Assembly (NCBI GenBank): GCA_022747635.1
Contig: JAKTNV010000746.1
Location: 1-64,000 of the forward strand
DNA length: 64,000 nt
DNA from: Hetaerina americana
Lineage: Eukaryota; Arthropoda; Insecta; Odonata; Calopterygidae
Reading direction: 5' to 3'
In this document: positions 1 to 12,809 of the stretch, in pieces
Numbering within the stretch: the stretch's first letter is position 1
Layout: the number at the start of each line of letters is the position of its first letter
Position numbers and translations under genes: made by a program
The notes under the pieces: generated by a model
What the model was told of the DNA's origin: nothing
Database searches by the model: none
The model's input: only the letters and a program-made list of their open reading frames with translations

Positions 1-2500
1 TCTCACTTGACACAAATGAAACAAAAATGTTTCCATGGTGTGTATTTTTGCTCATTTTCATCAAATAAACAAAATAAAACCCAGAATTAATCCTGAAAGA
101 CAAGAAATTAGCATAAAAGTTGCTTACGCGCAAGTGTTAATGTTACTAAAAGAGTCCAAATTTCTATAAATATTGCGAAAAACAACAATCTTCTGTTTTA
201 GAGTGAATGTTTGAGGTGTTTAGAAGGCATTTATTTCATTTTTAGAAAATTTAATTTTTCACATTTTTCCATGAAAAGTGCCAATACCCCCCCTTTGGGT
301 TCTAGGTTAAAATCTCACTTGACACAAATCAAACAAAAATGTTTCCATGGTGTGTATTGTTGTTCATTTTCATCAAATAAACAAAATAAAACCCAGAATT
401 AATCCTGAAAGACAAGAAATGAGCATAAAAGATGCTTCAGGGCAGATGTTAATCTTACTTAAAGAGCCCAAATTTCTAAAAATATTGCGAAAAACAACAA
501 TCTTCTGTTTTAGAGTGAATAATTGAGGTGTTTATAAGGCAATTATTTCATTTTTAGAAAATTTAATTTTTCACATTTTTCCATGAAAAGTGCCAATACC
601 CCCCCCTATGGGTTCTAGGTGAAAATCTCCCTTGACACAAATCAAACAAAAATGTTTCCATGGTGTGTATTGTTGTTCATTTTCATCAAATAAACAAAAT
701 AAAACCCAGAATTAATCCTGAAAGACAAGAAATGAGCATAAAAGATGCTTCAGGGCAGATGTTAATCTTACTTAAAGAGCCCAAATTTCTAAAAATATTG
801 CGAAAAACAACAATCTTCTGTTTTAGAGTGAATAATTGAGGTGTTTATAAGGCAATTATTTCATTTTTAGAAAATTTAATTTTTCACATTTTTCCATGAA
901 AAGTGCCAATACCCCCCCCCTATGGGTTCTAGGTGAAAATCTCACTTGACACAAATCAAACAAAAATGTTTCCATGGTGTGTATTGTTGTTCATTTTCAT
1001 CAAATAAACAAAATAAAACCCAGAATTAATCCTGAAAGACAAGAAATGAGCATAAAAGTTGCTTCAGCGCAAGTGTTAATGTTACTAAAAGAGCCCAAAT
1101 TTCTAGAAATATTGCGAAAAACAACAATCTTCTTTTTTAGAGTGAATGTTTGAGGTGTTTAGAAGGCATTTATGTCATTTTTAGAAATTTTAATTTTTCA
1201 CATTTTTCCATGAAAAGTGCCAATACCCCCCCTTTGGGTTCTAGGTGAAAATCTCACTTGACACAAATCAAACAAAAATGTTTCCATGGTGTGTATTGTT
1301 GTTCATTTTCATCAAATAAACAAAAAAAACCCAGAATTAATCCTGAAAGACAAGAAATGATCATAAAAGATGCTTCAGCCCAGGTGTTGATGTTACTAAA
1401 AGAGCCCAAATTTCTAAAAATATTGCGAAAAACAACAATCTTCTGTTTTAGAGTGAATGTTTGAGGTGTTTAGAAGGCATTTATTTCATTTTTAGAAAAT
1501 TTAATTTTTCACATTTTTCCATGAAAAGTTCCAATACCCCCCCCTTTGGGTTCTAGGTGAAAATCTAACTCGACACAAATCAATTAAAAATGTATCCAAG
1601 GTGTGTATTGTTGTTCATTTTCATCAAATAAACAAAATAAAACCCAGAATTAATCCTGAAAGACAAGAAATTAGCATAAAAGTTGCTTCAGCGCAAGTGT
1701 TAATGTTACTAAAAGAGCCCAAATTTCTAAAAATATTGCGAAAAACAACAATCTTCTGTTTTAGAGTGAATAATTGAGGTGTTTAGAAGGCATTTATTTC
1801 ATTTTTAGAAAATTTAATTTTTCACATTTTTCTTTAATGAAAAGTGCCAATACCCCCCTATGGGTTCTAGGAGAAAATCTCACTCGACACAAATCAAACA
1901 AAAATTATCCAAGGTGTGTATTGTTGTTTATTTTCATCAAATAAACAAAATAAAACCCAGAATTAATCCTGAAAGACAAGAAATGAGCATAAAAGTTGCT
2001 TCAGCGCAAGTGTTAATGTTACTAAAAGAGCCCAAATTTCTAAAAATATTGCGAAAAACAACAATATTCTGTTTTAGAGTGAATGTTTGTGGTGTTTAGA
2101 AGGCACTAATTTCATTTTTAGAAAATTTAATTTTTCACATTTTTCCATGAAAAGTGCCAATACCCCCCCCTTTGGGTTCTAGGTGAAAATCTCACTCGAC
2201 ACAAATCAAACAAAAATTATCCAAGGTGTGTATTGTTGTTCATTTTCATCAAATAACCAAAATAAAACCCAGAATTAATCCTGAAAGACAAGAAATGAGC
2301 ATAAAAGTTGCTTCAGCGCAAGTGTTAATGTTACTAAAGAGCCCAAATTTCTAAAAATATTGCGAAAAAAAACAATCTTCTGTTTTAGAGTGAATGTTTG
2401 TGGTGTTTGGAAGGCATTTATGTCATTTTTAGAAATTTTAATTTTTCACATTTTTCCATGAAAAGTCCCAATACCCCCCCCTTTGGGTTCTAGGTGAAAA
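1..2500 (+). repeat. Eight-monomer module K-G-G-R-S-T-U-V, copy 1
   Basis: Monomers start at 1, 313, 626, 940, 1252, 1564, 1878 and 2190. The same variants in the same order recur at 20622-23120 and 33126-35626, with lengths of 2500, 2499 and 2501 bp. The window starts at the K monomer, so this block may extend to the left. In this copy the second G monomer has the longest C-run seen (nine, ending at 920). The U monomer carries atattctg, which is absent from the U of the other two copies but present at 4687 and 8750. Confidence 0.85.
313..625 (+). repeat. Reference satellite monomer (variant G) with internal anatomy
   Basis: This monomer is described to show the internal landmarks present, with variation, in nearly all copies. 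A CCATGG site (NcoI recognition) lies at 345-350; copies of the other 5' subfamily read atccaagg here instead. Two AATAAA hexamers lie at 376-381 and 385-390. The most constant CpG of the monomer is at 488-489, in attgcgaaaa. A/T tracts run from 551 to 589 (T5, A4T3, T5, T5, A4, centres 8-9.5 bp apart). A run of eight C lies at 599-606, followed by tatggg; most other copies have tttggg. The C-run varies from five to nine across the array. The 3' end, ggttctaggtgaaaa, is the most invariant segment. The unit has stop codons in all frames, so it is not coding. Confidence 0.9.
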
Positions 2501-4686
2501 TCTCACTTAACACATATCAAACAAAAATGTTTCCATGGTGTGTATTGTTGTTCATTTTCATCAAATAAACAAAAAATACCCAGAATTAATCCTGAAAGAC
2601 AAGAAATGAGCATAAAAGTTACTTCAGCGCAAGTGTTAATGTTAGTAAAAGAGCCCAATTTCTAAAAGTATTCCGAAAAACAACAATCTTCTGTTTCAGA
2701 GTGAATGTTTGAGGTGTTTAGAAGGCATTTATTTCATTTTTAGAAAATTTAATTTTTCACATTTTTCCATGAAAAGTTCCAATACCCCCCCCTTTGGGTT
2801 CTAGGTGAAAATCTAACTCGACACAAATCAATTAAAAATGTATCCAAGGTGTGTATTGTTGTTCATTTTCATCAAATAAACAAAATAAAACCCAGAATTA
2901 ATCTTGAAAGACAAGAAATGAGCATAAAAGATGCTTCAGGGCAGATGTTAATATTACTTAAAGAGCCCAAATTTCTTAAAATATTGCGAAAAAACAACAA
3001 TCTTCTGTTTTATAGTGAATGTTTGAGGTGTTTAGAAGGCATTTATGTCATTTTTAGAAATTTTAATTTTTCACATTTTTCCATGAAAAGTGCCAATACC
3101 CCCCCCTTTGGGTTCTAGGTGAAAATCTCACTTGACACAAATCAAACAAAAATGTTTCCATGGTGTGTATTGTTGTTCATTTTCATCAAATAAACAAAAT
3201 AAAACCCAGAATTAATCCTGAAAGACAAGAAATGAGCATAAAAGATGCTTCAGGGCAGATGTTAATCTTACTTAAAGAGCCCAAATTTCTAAAAATATTG
3301 CGAAAAACAACAATCTTCTGTTTTAGAGTGAATAATTGAGGTGTTTATAAGGCAATTATTTCATTTTTAGAAAATTTAATTTTTCACATTTTTCCATGAA
3401 AAGTGCCAATACCCCCCCCTATGGGTTCTAGGTGAAAATCTCACTTGACACAAATCAAACAAAAATGTTTCCATGGTGTGTATTGTTGTTCATTTTCATC
3501 AAATAAACAAAATAAAACCCAGAATTAATCCTGAAAGACAAGAAATGAGCATAAAAGATGCTTCAGGGCAGATGTTAATCTTACTTAAAGAGCCCAAATT
3601 TCTAAAAATATTGCGAAAAACAACAATCTTCTGTTTTAGAGTGAATAATTGAGGTGTTTATAAGGCAATTATTTCATTTTTAGAAAATTTAATTTTTCAC
3701 ATTTTTCCATGAAAAGTGCCAATACCCCCCCCTATGGGTTCTAGGTGAAAATCTCACTTGACACAAATCAAACAAAAATGTTTCCATGGTGTGTATTGTT
3801 GTTCATTTTCATCAAATAAACAAAATAAAACCCAGAATTAATCCTGAAAGACAAGAAATGAGCATAAAAGTTGCTTCAGCGCAAGTGTTAATGTTACTAA
3901 AAGAGCCCAAATTTCTAGAAATATTGCGAAAAACAACAATCTTCTTTTTTAGAGTGAATGTTTGAGGTGTTTAGAAGGCATTTATGTCATTTTTAGAAAT
4001 TTTAATTTTTCACATTTTTCCATGAAAAGTGCCAATACCCCCCCTTTGGGTTCTAGGTGAAAATCTCACTTGACACAAATCAAACAAAAATGTTTCCATG
4101 GTGTGTATTGTTGTTCATTTTCATCAAATAAACAAAAAAACCCAGAATTAATCCTGAAAGACAAGAAATGATCATAAAAGATGCTTCAGCCCAGGTGTTG
4201 ATGTTACTAAAAGAGCCCAAATTTCTAAAAATATTGCGAAAAACAACAATCTTCTGTTTTAGAGTGAATGTTTGAGGTGTTTAGAAGGCATTTATTTCAT
4301 TTTTAGAAAATTTAATTTTTCACATTTTTCCATGAAAAGTTCCAATACCCCCCCCTTTGGGTTCTAGGTGAAAATCTAACTCGACACAAATCAATTAAAA
4401 ATGTATCCAAGGTGTGTATTGTTGTTCATTTTCATCAAATAAACAAAATAAAACCCAAAATTAATCCTGAAAGACATAAATTAGCATAAAAAATGCTTCA
4501 GCGCAAGTGTTAATGTTACTAAAAGAGTCCAAATTTCTAAAAATATTGCGAAAAACAACAATCTTCTGTTTTAGAGTGAATGTTTGAGGTGTTTATAAGG
4601 AATTTATTTCATTTTTAGAAAATTTAATTTTTCACATTTTTCCATGAAAAGTGCCAATACCCCCCCCTTTGGGTTCTAGGTGAAAA
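1878..4686 (+). repeat. Nine-monomer higher-order repeat U-V-W-X-G-G-R-S-Y, copy 1
   Basis: Monomers start at 1878, 2190, 2501, 2812, 3126, 3439, 3752, 4064 and 4375. The same series follows immediately at 4687-7499, making a 2.81-kb tandem higher-order repeat. The two copies share rare markers in order: ataaccaaaa in V, acaaaaaataccc and gtttcagag in W, tttatagtg in X, and gacataaattag in Y. This copy has lost single bases, for example in V (about 2335) and W (about 2660), compared with copy 2. Confidence 0.88.
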
Positions 4687-7499
4687 TCTCACTTGACACA
4701 AATCAAACAAAAATGTTTCCATGGTGTGTATTGTTGTTCATTTTCATCAAATAAACAAAATAAAACCCAGAATTAATCCTGAAAGACAAGAAATGAGCAT
4801 AAAAGTTGCTTCAGCGCAAGTGTTAATGTTACTAAAAGAGCCCAAATTTCTAAAAATATTGCGAAAAACAACAATATTCTGTTTTAGAGTGAATGTTTGT
4901 GGTGTTTAGAAGGCACTAATTTCATTTTTAGAAAATTTAATTTTTCACATTTTTCCATGAAAAGTGCCAATACCCCCCCCTTTGGGTTCTAGGTGAAAAT
5001 CTCACTCGACACAAATCAAACAAAAATTATCCAAGGTGTGTATTGTTGTTCATTTTCATCAAATAACCAAAATAAAACCCAGAATTAATCCTGAAAGACA
5101 AGAAATGAGCATAAAAGTTGCTTCAGCGCAAGTGTTAATGTTACTAAAAGAGCCCAAATTTCTAAAAATATTGCGAAAAAAAACAATCTTCTGTTTTAGA
5201 GTGAATGTTTGTGGTGTTTGGAAGGCATTTATGTCATTTTTAGAAATTTTAATTTTTCACATTTTTCCATGAAAAGTGCCAATACCCCCCCCTTTGGGTT
5301 CTAGGTGAAAATCTCACTTAACACATATCAAACAAAAATGTTTCCATGGTGTGTATTGTTGTTCATTTTCATCAAATAAACAAAAAATACCCAGAATTAA
5401 TCCTGAAAGACAAGAAATGAGCATAAAAGTTACTTCAGCGCAAGTGTTAATGTTAGTAAAAGAGCCCAAATTTCTAAAAGTATTCCGAAAAACAACAATC
5501 TTCTGTTTCAGAGTGAATGTTTGAGGTGTTTAGAAGGCATTTATTTCATTTTTAGAAAATTTAATTTTTCACATTTTTCCATGAAAAGTTCCAATACCCC
5601 CCCCCTTTGGGTTCTAGGTGAAAATCTAACTCGACACAAATCAATTAAAAATGTATCCAAGGTGTGTATTGTTGTTCATTTTCATCAAATAAACAAAATA
5701 AAACCCAGAATTAATCTTGAAAGACAAGAAATGAGCATAAAAGATGCTTCAGGGCAGATGTTAATATTACTTAAAGAGCCCAAATTTCTTAAAATATTGC
5801 GAAAAACAACAATCTTCTGTTTTATAGTGAATGTTTGAGGTGTTTAGAAGGCATTTATGTCATTTTTAGAAATTTTAATTTTTCACATTTTTCCATGAAA
5901 AGTGCCAATACCCCCCCCTTTGGGTTCTAGGTGAAAATCTCACTTGACACAAATCAAACAAAAATGTTTCCATGGTGTGTATTGTTGTTCATTTTCATCA
6001 AATAAACAAAATAAAACCCAGAATTAATCCTGAAAGACAAGAAATGAGCATAAAAGATGCTTCAGGGCAGATGTTAATCTTACTTAAAGAGCCCAAATTT
6101 CTAAAAATATTGCGAAAAACAACAATCTTCTGTTTTAGAGTGAATAATTGAGGTGTTTATAAGGCAATTATTTCATTTTTAGAAAATTTAATTTTTCACA
6201 TTTTTCCATGAAAAGTGCCAATACCCCCCCCTATGGGTTCTAGGTGAAAATCTCACTTGACACAAATCAAACAAAAATGTTTCCATGGTGTGTATTGTTG
6301 TTCATTTTCATCAAATAAACAAAATAAAACCCAGAATTAATCCTGAAAGACAAGAAATGAGCATAAAAGATGCTTCAGGGCAGATGTTAATCTTACTTAA
6401 AGAGCCCAAATTTCTAAAAATATTGCGAAAAACAACAATCTTCTGTTTTAGAGTGAATAATTGAGGTGTTTATAAGGCAATTATTTCATTTTTAGAAAAT
6501 TTAATTTTTCACATTTTTCCATGAAAAGTGCCAATACCCCCCCCCTATGGGTTCTAGGTGAAAATCTCACTTGACACAAATCAAACAAAAATGTTTCCAT
6601 GGTGTGTATTGTTGTTCATTTTCATCAAATAAACAAAATAAAACCCAGAATTAATCCTGAAAGACAAGAAATGAGCATAAAAGTTGCTTCAGCGCAAGTG
6701 TTAATGTTACTAAAAGAGCCCAAATTTCTAGAAATATTGCGAAAAACAACAATCTTCTTTTTTAGAGTGAATGTTTGAGGTGTTTAGAAGGCATTTATGT
6801 CATTTTTAGAAATTTTAATTTTTCACATTTTTCCATGAAAAGTGCCAATACCCCCCCTTTGGGTTCTAGGTGAAAATCTCACTTGACACAAATCAAACAA
6901 AAATGTTTCCATGGTGTGTATTGTTGTTCATTTTCATCAAATAAACAAAAAAACCCAGAATTAATCCTGAAAGACAAGAAATGATCATAAAAGATGCTTC
7001 AGCCCAGGTGTTGATGTTACTAAAAGAGCCCAAATTTCTAAAAATATTGCGAAAAACAACAATCTTCTGTTTTAGAGTGAATGTTTGAGGTGTTTAGAAG
7101 GCATTTATTTCATTTTTAGAAAATTTAATTTTTCACATTTTTCCATGAAAAGTTCCAATACCCCCCCCTTTGGGTTCTAGGTGAAAATCTAACTCGACAC
7201 AAATCAATTAAAAATGTATCCAAGGTGTGTATTGTTGTTCATTTTCATCAAATAAACAAAATAAAACCCAAAATTAATCCTGAAAGACATAAATTAGCAT
7301 AAAAAATGCTTCAGCGCAAGTGTTAATGTTACTAAAAGAGTCCAAATTTCTAAAAATATTGCGAAAAACAACAATCTTCTGTTTTAGAGTGAATGTTTGA
7401 GGTGTTTATAAGGAATTTATTTCATTTTTAGAAAATTTAATTTTTCACATTTTTCCATGAAAAGTGCCAATACCCCCCCCTTTGGGTTCTAGGTGAAAA
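4687..7499 (+). repeat. Nine-monomer higher-order repeat, copy 2
   Basis: Monomers start at 4687, 5000, 5312, 5625, 5938, 6251, 6565, 6877 and 7188. They match copy 1 one for one. The exception is the first monomer, whose 5' end is cacttgac with tttccatgg instead of the U-type cactcgac with ttatccaagg. The first monomer is therefore a fusion of another variant's 5' end with a U body, as expected at a duplication joint. These nine monomers are also the first part of the 13-monomer frame at 4687-8749. Confidence 0.88.
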
Positions 7500-8749
7500 T
7501 CTCACTTGACACAAATCAAACAAAAATGTTTCCATGGTGTGTATTGTTGTTCATTTTCATCAAATAAACAAAATAAAACCCAGAATTAATCCTGAAAGAC
7601 AAGAAATGAGCATAAAAGATGCTTCAGGGCAGATGTTAATCTTACTTAAAGAGCCCAAATTTCTAAAAATATTGCGAAAAACAACAATCTTCTGTTTTAG
7701 AGTGAATAATTGAGGTGTTTATAAGGCATTTATTTCATTTTTAGAAAATTTAATTTTCACATTTTTCCATGAAAAGTGCCAATACCCCCCCCTTTGGGTT
7801 CTAGGTGAAAATCTCACTCGACACAATAAAACAAAAATTTATCAAAGGTGTGTATTATTGTTCATTTTCATCAGATAAACAAAATAAAACCCAGAATGTA
7901 TCCTGAAAGACAATAAATGATCATAAAAGATGCTTCAGCCCAGGTGTTAATGTTACTAAAAGAGCCCAAATTTCTAAAAATATTGCGAAAAACAACAATC
8001 TTCTGTTTTAGAGTGAATGTTTGAGGTGTTTATAAGGCACTAATTTCATTTTTAGAAAATTTAATTTTTCACATTTTTCCATGAAAAGTGCCAATACCCC
8101 CCCCTTTGGGTTCTAGGTGAAAATCTCACTTGACACAAATCAAACAAAAATGTTTCCATGGTGTGTATTGTTGTTCATTTTCATCAAATAAACAAAATAA
8201 AACCCAGAATTAATCCTGAAAGACAAGAAATGAGCATAAAAGATGCTTCAGGGCAGATGTTAATCTTACTTAAAGAGCCCAAATTTCTAAAAATATTGCG
8301 AAAAACAACAATCTTCTGTTTTAGAGTGAATGTTTGAGGTGTTTAGAAGGCATTTATTTCATTTTTAGAAAATTTAATTTTTCACATTTTTCCATGAAAA
8401 GTGCCAATACCCCCCCCTTTGGGTTCTAGGTGAAAATCTCACTTGACACAAATCAAACAAAAATGTTTCCATGGTGTGTATTGTTGTTCATTTTCATCAA
8501 ATAAACAAAATAAAACCCAGAATTAATCTTGAAAGACAAGAAATGAGCATAAAAGATGCTTCAGGGCAGATGTTAATCTTACTTAAAGAGCCCAAATTTC
8601 TTAAAATATTGCGAAAAACAACAATCTTCTGTTTTATAGTGAATGTTTGAGGTGTTTAGAAGGCATTTATGTCATTTTTAGAAATTTTAATTTTTCACAT
8701 TTTTCCATGAAAAGTGCCAATACCCCCCCCTTTGGGTTCTAGGTGAAAA
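7500..8749 (+). repeat. Four-monomer module H-I-J-X', occurrence 1
   Basis: H (7500), I (7812), J (8124) and X' (8437) total 1,250 bp. Markers are taattttcac with one T fewer in H; acacaataaaac, atcaaagg and gaatgtatcc in I; cagggcagatg with gtttagaagg in J; and atcttgaaag with tttatagtg in X'. This module recurs five more times in the left half with almost constant length but different neighbours. Here it is preceded by Y and followed by a K/U fusion. Confidence 0.87.
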
Positions 8750-11700
8750 TCTCACTTGACACAAATGAAACAAAAATGTTTCCATGGTGTGTATTGTTGT
8801 TCATTTTCATCAAATAAACAAAATAAAACCCAGAATTAATCCTGAAAGACAAGAAATGAGCATAAAAGTTGCTTCAGCGCAAGTGTTAATGTTACTAAAA
8901 GAGCCCAAATTTCTAAAAATATTGCGAAAAACAACAATATTCTGTTTTAGAGTGAATGTTTGTGGTGTTTAGAAGGCACTAATTTCATTTTTAGAAAATT
9001 TAATTTTTCACATTTTTCCATGAAAAGTGCCAATACCCCCCCCTTTGGGTTCTAGGTGAAAATCTCACTCGACACAAATCAAACAAAAATTATCCAAGGT
9101 GTGTATTGTTGTTCATTTTCATCAAATAACCAAAATAAAACCCAGAATTAATCCTGAAAGACAAGAAATGAGCATAAAAGTTGCTTCAGCGCAAGTGTTA
9201 ATGTTACTAAAAGAGCCCAAATTTCTAAAAATATTGCGAAAAAAAACAATCTTCTGTTTTAGAGTGAATGTTTGTGGTGTTTGGAAGGCATTTATGTCAT
9301 TTTTAGAAATTTTAATTTTTCACATTTTTCCATGAAAAGTGCCAATACCCCCCCCTTTGGGTTCTAGGTGAAAATCTCACTTAACACATATCAAACAAAA
9401 ATGTTTCCATGGTGTGTATTGTTGTTCATTTTCATCAAATAAACAAAAAATACCCAGAATTAATCCTGAAAGACAAGAAATGAGCATAAAAGTTACTTCA
9501 GCGCAAGTGTTAATGTTAGTAAAAGAGCCCAAATTTCTAAAAGTATTCCGAAAAACAACAATCTTCTGTTTCAGAGTGAATGTTTGAGGTGTTTAGAAGG
9601 CATTTATTTCATTTTTAGAAAATTTAATTTTTCACATTTTTCCATGAAAAGTTCCAATACCCCCCCCTTTGGGTTCTAGGTGAAAATCTAACTCGACACA
9701 AATCAATTAAAAATGTATCCAAGGTGTGTATTGTTGTTCATTTTCATCAAATAAACAAAATAAAACCCAGAATTAATCTTGAAAGACAAGAAATGAGCAT
9801 AAAAGATGCTTCAGGGCAGATGTTAATATTACTTAAAGAGCCCAAATTTCTTAAAATATTGCGAAAAACAACAATCTTCTGTTTTATAGTGAATGTTTGA
9901 GGTGTTTAGAAGGCATTTATGTCATTTTTAGAAATTTTAATTTTTCACATTTTTCCATGAAAAGTGCCAATACCCCCCCCTTTGGGTTCTAGGTGAAAAT
10001 CTCACTTGACACAAATCAAACAAAAATGTTTCCATGGTGTGTATTGTTGTTCATTTTCATCAAATAAACAAAATAAAACCCAGAATTAATCCTGAAAGAC
10101 AAGAAATGAGCATAAAAGATGCTTCAGGGCAGATGTTAATCTTACTTAAAGAGCCCAAATTTCTAAAAATATTGCGAAAAACAACAATCTTCTGTTTTAG
10201 AGTGAATGTTTGAGGTGTTTATAAGGAATTTATTTCATTTTTAGAAAATTTAATTTTTCACATTTTTCCATGAAAAGTGCCAATACCCCCCCCTTTGGGT
10301 TCTAGGTGAAAATCTCACTTGACACAAATCAAACAAAAATGTTTCCATGGTGTGTATTGTTGTTCATTTTCATCAAATAAACAAAATAAAACCCAGAATT
10401 AATCCTGAAAGACAAGAAATGAGCATAAAAGATGCTTCAGGGCAGATGTTAATCTTACTTAAAGAGCCCAAATTTCTAAAAATATTGCGAAAAACAACAA
10501 TCTTCTGTTTTAGAGTGAATAATTGAGGTGTTTATAAGGCATTTATTTCATTTTTAGAAAATTTAATTTTCACATTTTTCCATGAAAAGTGCCAATACCC
10601 CCCCCTTTGGGTTCTAGGTGAAAATCTCACTCGACACAATAAAACAAAAATTTATCAAAGGTGTGTATTATTGTTCATTTTCATCAGATAAACAAAATAA
10701 AACCCAGAATGTATCCTGAAAGACAATAAATGATCATAAAAGATGCTTCAGCCCAGGTGTTAATGTTACTAAAAGAGCCCAAATTTCTAAAAATATTGCG
10801 AAAAACAACAATCTTCTGTTTTAGAGTGAATGTTTGAGGTGTTTATAAGGCACTAATTTCATTTTTAGAAAATTTAATTTTTCACATTTTTCCATGAAAA
10901 GTGCCAATACCCCCCCCTTTGGGTTCTAGGTGAAAATCTCACTTGACACAAATCAAACAAAAATGTTTCCATGGTGTGTATTGTTGTTCATTTTCATCAA
11001 ATAAACAAAAAAACCCAGAATTAATCCTGAAAGACAAGAAATGATCATAAAAGATGCTTCAGCCCAGGTGTTGATGTTACTAAAAGAGCCCAAATTTCTA
11101 AAAATATTGCGAAAAACAACAATCTTCTGTTTTAGAGTGAATGTTTGAGGTGTTTAGAAGGCATTTATTTCATTTTTAGAAAATTTAATTTTTCACATTT
11201 TTCCATGAAAAGTTCCAATACCCCCCCCTTTGGGTTCTAGGTGAAAATCTAACTCGACACAAATCAATTAAAAATGTATCCAAGGTGTGTATTGTTGTTC
11301 ATTTTCATCAAATAAACAAAATAAAACCCAAAATTAATCCTGAAAGACATAAATTAGCATAAAAAATGCTTCAGCGCAAGTGTTAATGTTACTAAAAGAG
11401 TCCAAATTTCTAAAAATATTGCGAAAAACAACAATCTTCTGTTTTAGAGTGAATGTTTGAGGTGTTTATAAGGAATTTATTTCATTTTTAGAAAATTTAA
11501 TTTTTCACATTTTTCCATGAAAAGTGCCAATACCCCCCCCTTTGGGTTCTAGGTGAAAATCTCACTTGACACAAATCAAACAAAAATGTTTCCATGGTGT
11601 GTATTGTTGTTCATTTTCATCAAATAAACAAAATAAAACCCAGAATTAATCCTGAAAGACAAGAAATGAGCATAAAAGATGCTTCAGGGCAGATGTTAAT

Positions 11701-12809
11701 CTTACTTAAAGAGCCCAAATTTCTAAAAATATTGCGAAAAACAACAATCTTCTGTTTTAGAGTGAATAATTGAGGTGTTTATAAGGCATTTATTTCATTT
11801 TTAGAAAATTTAATTTTCACATTTTTCCATGAAAAGTGCCAATACCCCCCCCTTTGGGTTCTAGGTGAAAATCTCACTCGACACAATAAAACAAAAATTT
11901 ATCAAAGGTGTGTATTATTGTTCATTTTCATCAGATAAACAAAATAAAACCCAGAATGTATCCTGAAAGACAATAAATGATCATAAAAGATGCTTCAGCC
12001 CAGGTGTTAATGTTACTAAAAGAGCCCAAATTTCTAAAAATATTGCGAAAAACAACAATCTTCTGTTTTAGAGTGAATGTTTGAGGTGTTTATAAGGCAC
12101 TAATTTCATTTTTAGAAAATTTAATTTTTCACATTTTTCCATGAAAAGTGCCAATACCCCCCCCTTTGGGTTCTAGGTGAAAATCTCACTTGACACAAAT
12201 CAAACAAAAATGTTTCCATGGTGTGTATTGTTGTTCATTTTCATCAAATAAACAAAATAAAACCCAGAATTAATCCTGAAAGACAAGAAATGAGCATAAA
12301 AGATGCTTCAGGGCAGATGTTAATCTTACTTAAAGAGCCCAAATTTCTAAAAATATTGCGAAAAACAACAATCTTCTGTTTTAGAGTGAATGTTTGAGGT
12401 GTTTAGAAGGCATTTATTTCATTTTTAGAAAATTTAATTTTTCACATTTTTCCATGAAAAGTGCCAATACCCCCCCCTTTGGGTTCTAGGTGAAAATCTC
12501 ACTTGACACAAATCAAACAAAAATGTTTCCATGGTGTGTATTGTTGTTCATTTTCATCAAATAAACAAAATAAAACCCAGAATTAATCTTGAAAGACAAG
12601 AAATGAGCATAAAAGATGCTTCAGGGCAGATGTTAATCTTACTTAAAGAGCCCAAATTTCTTAAAATATTGCGAAAAACAACAATCTTCTGTTTTATAGT
12701 GAATGTTTGAGGTGTTTAGAAGGCATTTATGTCATTTTTAGAAATTTTAATTTTTCACATTTTTCCATGAAAAGTGCCAATACCCCCCCCTTTGGGTTCT
12801 AGGTGAAAA
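8750..12809 (+). repeat. Thirteen-monomer frame, copy 2 (U-V-W-X-G-H-I-S-Y-H-I-J-X')
   Basis: Monomers start at 8750, 9063, 9375, 9687, 10000, 10313, 10625, 10937, 11248, 11560, 11872, 12184 and 12497. The first monomer begins with the K marker caaatgaaac and continues as U, so it is a K/U fusion. The fifth (10000-10312) is G-like but ends with gtttataaggaattt, a Y-type 3' end, so it is also mosaic. H-I occurs twice in this copy, at 10313 and 11560, before S and J respectively. Confidence 0.82.
11560..12809 (+). repeat. Four-monomer module H-I-J-X', occurrence 2
   Basis: Starts are at 11560, 11872, 12184 and 12497, total 1,250 bp. It is preceded by Y, as in occurrence 1, but followed by an intact K monomer (12810). 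The I monomer keeps gtattattg, as in occurrence 1; later occurrences read gtattgttg. Confidence 0.87.

Larger units (their letters stand above)
4687..8749 (+). repeat. Thirteen-monomer frame, copy 1 (U-V-W-X-G-G-R-S-Y-H-I-J-X')
   Basis: This 4,063-bp stretch aligns with 8750-12809 (4,060 bp) in register, with 10 of 13 positions occupied by the same variant. The three differing positions are the fifth to seventh: G-G-R here, and a modified G followed by H-I in the next copy. The shared tail (S-Y-H-I-J-X') and head (U-V-W-X) show this is one higher-order unit in which an internal stretch was later replaced. It overlaps the nine-monomer unit because higher-order periods are nested here. Confidence 0.82.

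Noticed and set aside
480..500. CENP-B box on the minus strand around the attgcgaaaa stretch
   Set aside because: The reverse strand gives ttcgcaata, which fits the first half of the known CENP-B box pattern (TTCG, four bases, A). The required CGGG half is absent, as the sequence continues in T and A. The match is not sufficient.
599..606. G-quadruplex on the minus strand at each C-tract
   Set aside because: Each monomer has only one long G-run plus a CCC/GGG neighbour, and successive runs are about 312 bp apart. That does not meet the four-run rule for an intramolecular quadruplex. Intermolecular forms cannot be judged from sequence.
313..625. Internal duplication of the monomer (two half-units of about 156 bp)
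   Set aside because: I compared the gtttccatggtgtgtattg and gtttgaggtgtttagaagg regions. They share a few words, but at an offset of about 180 bp and without sustained similarity.
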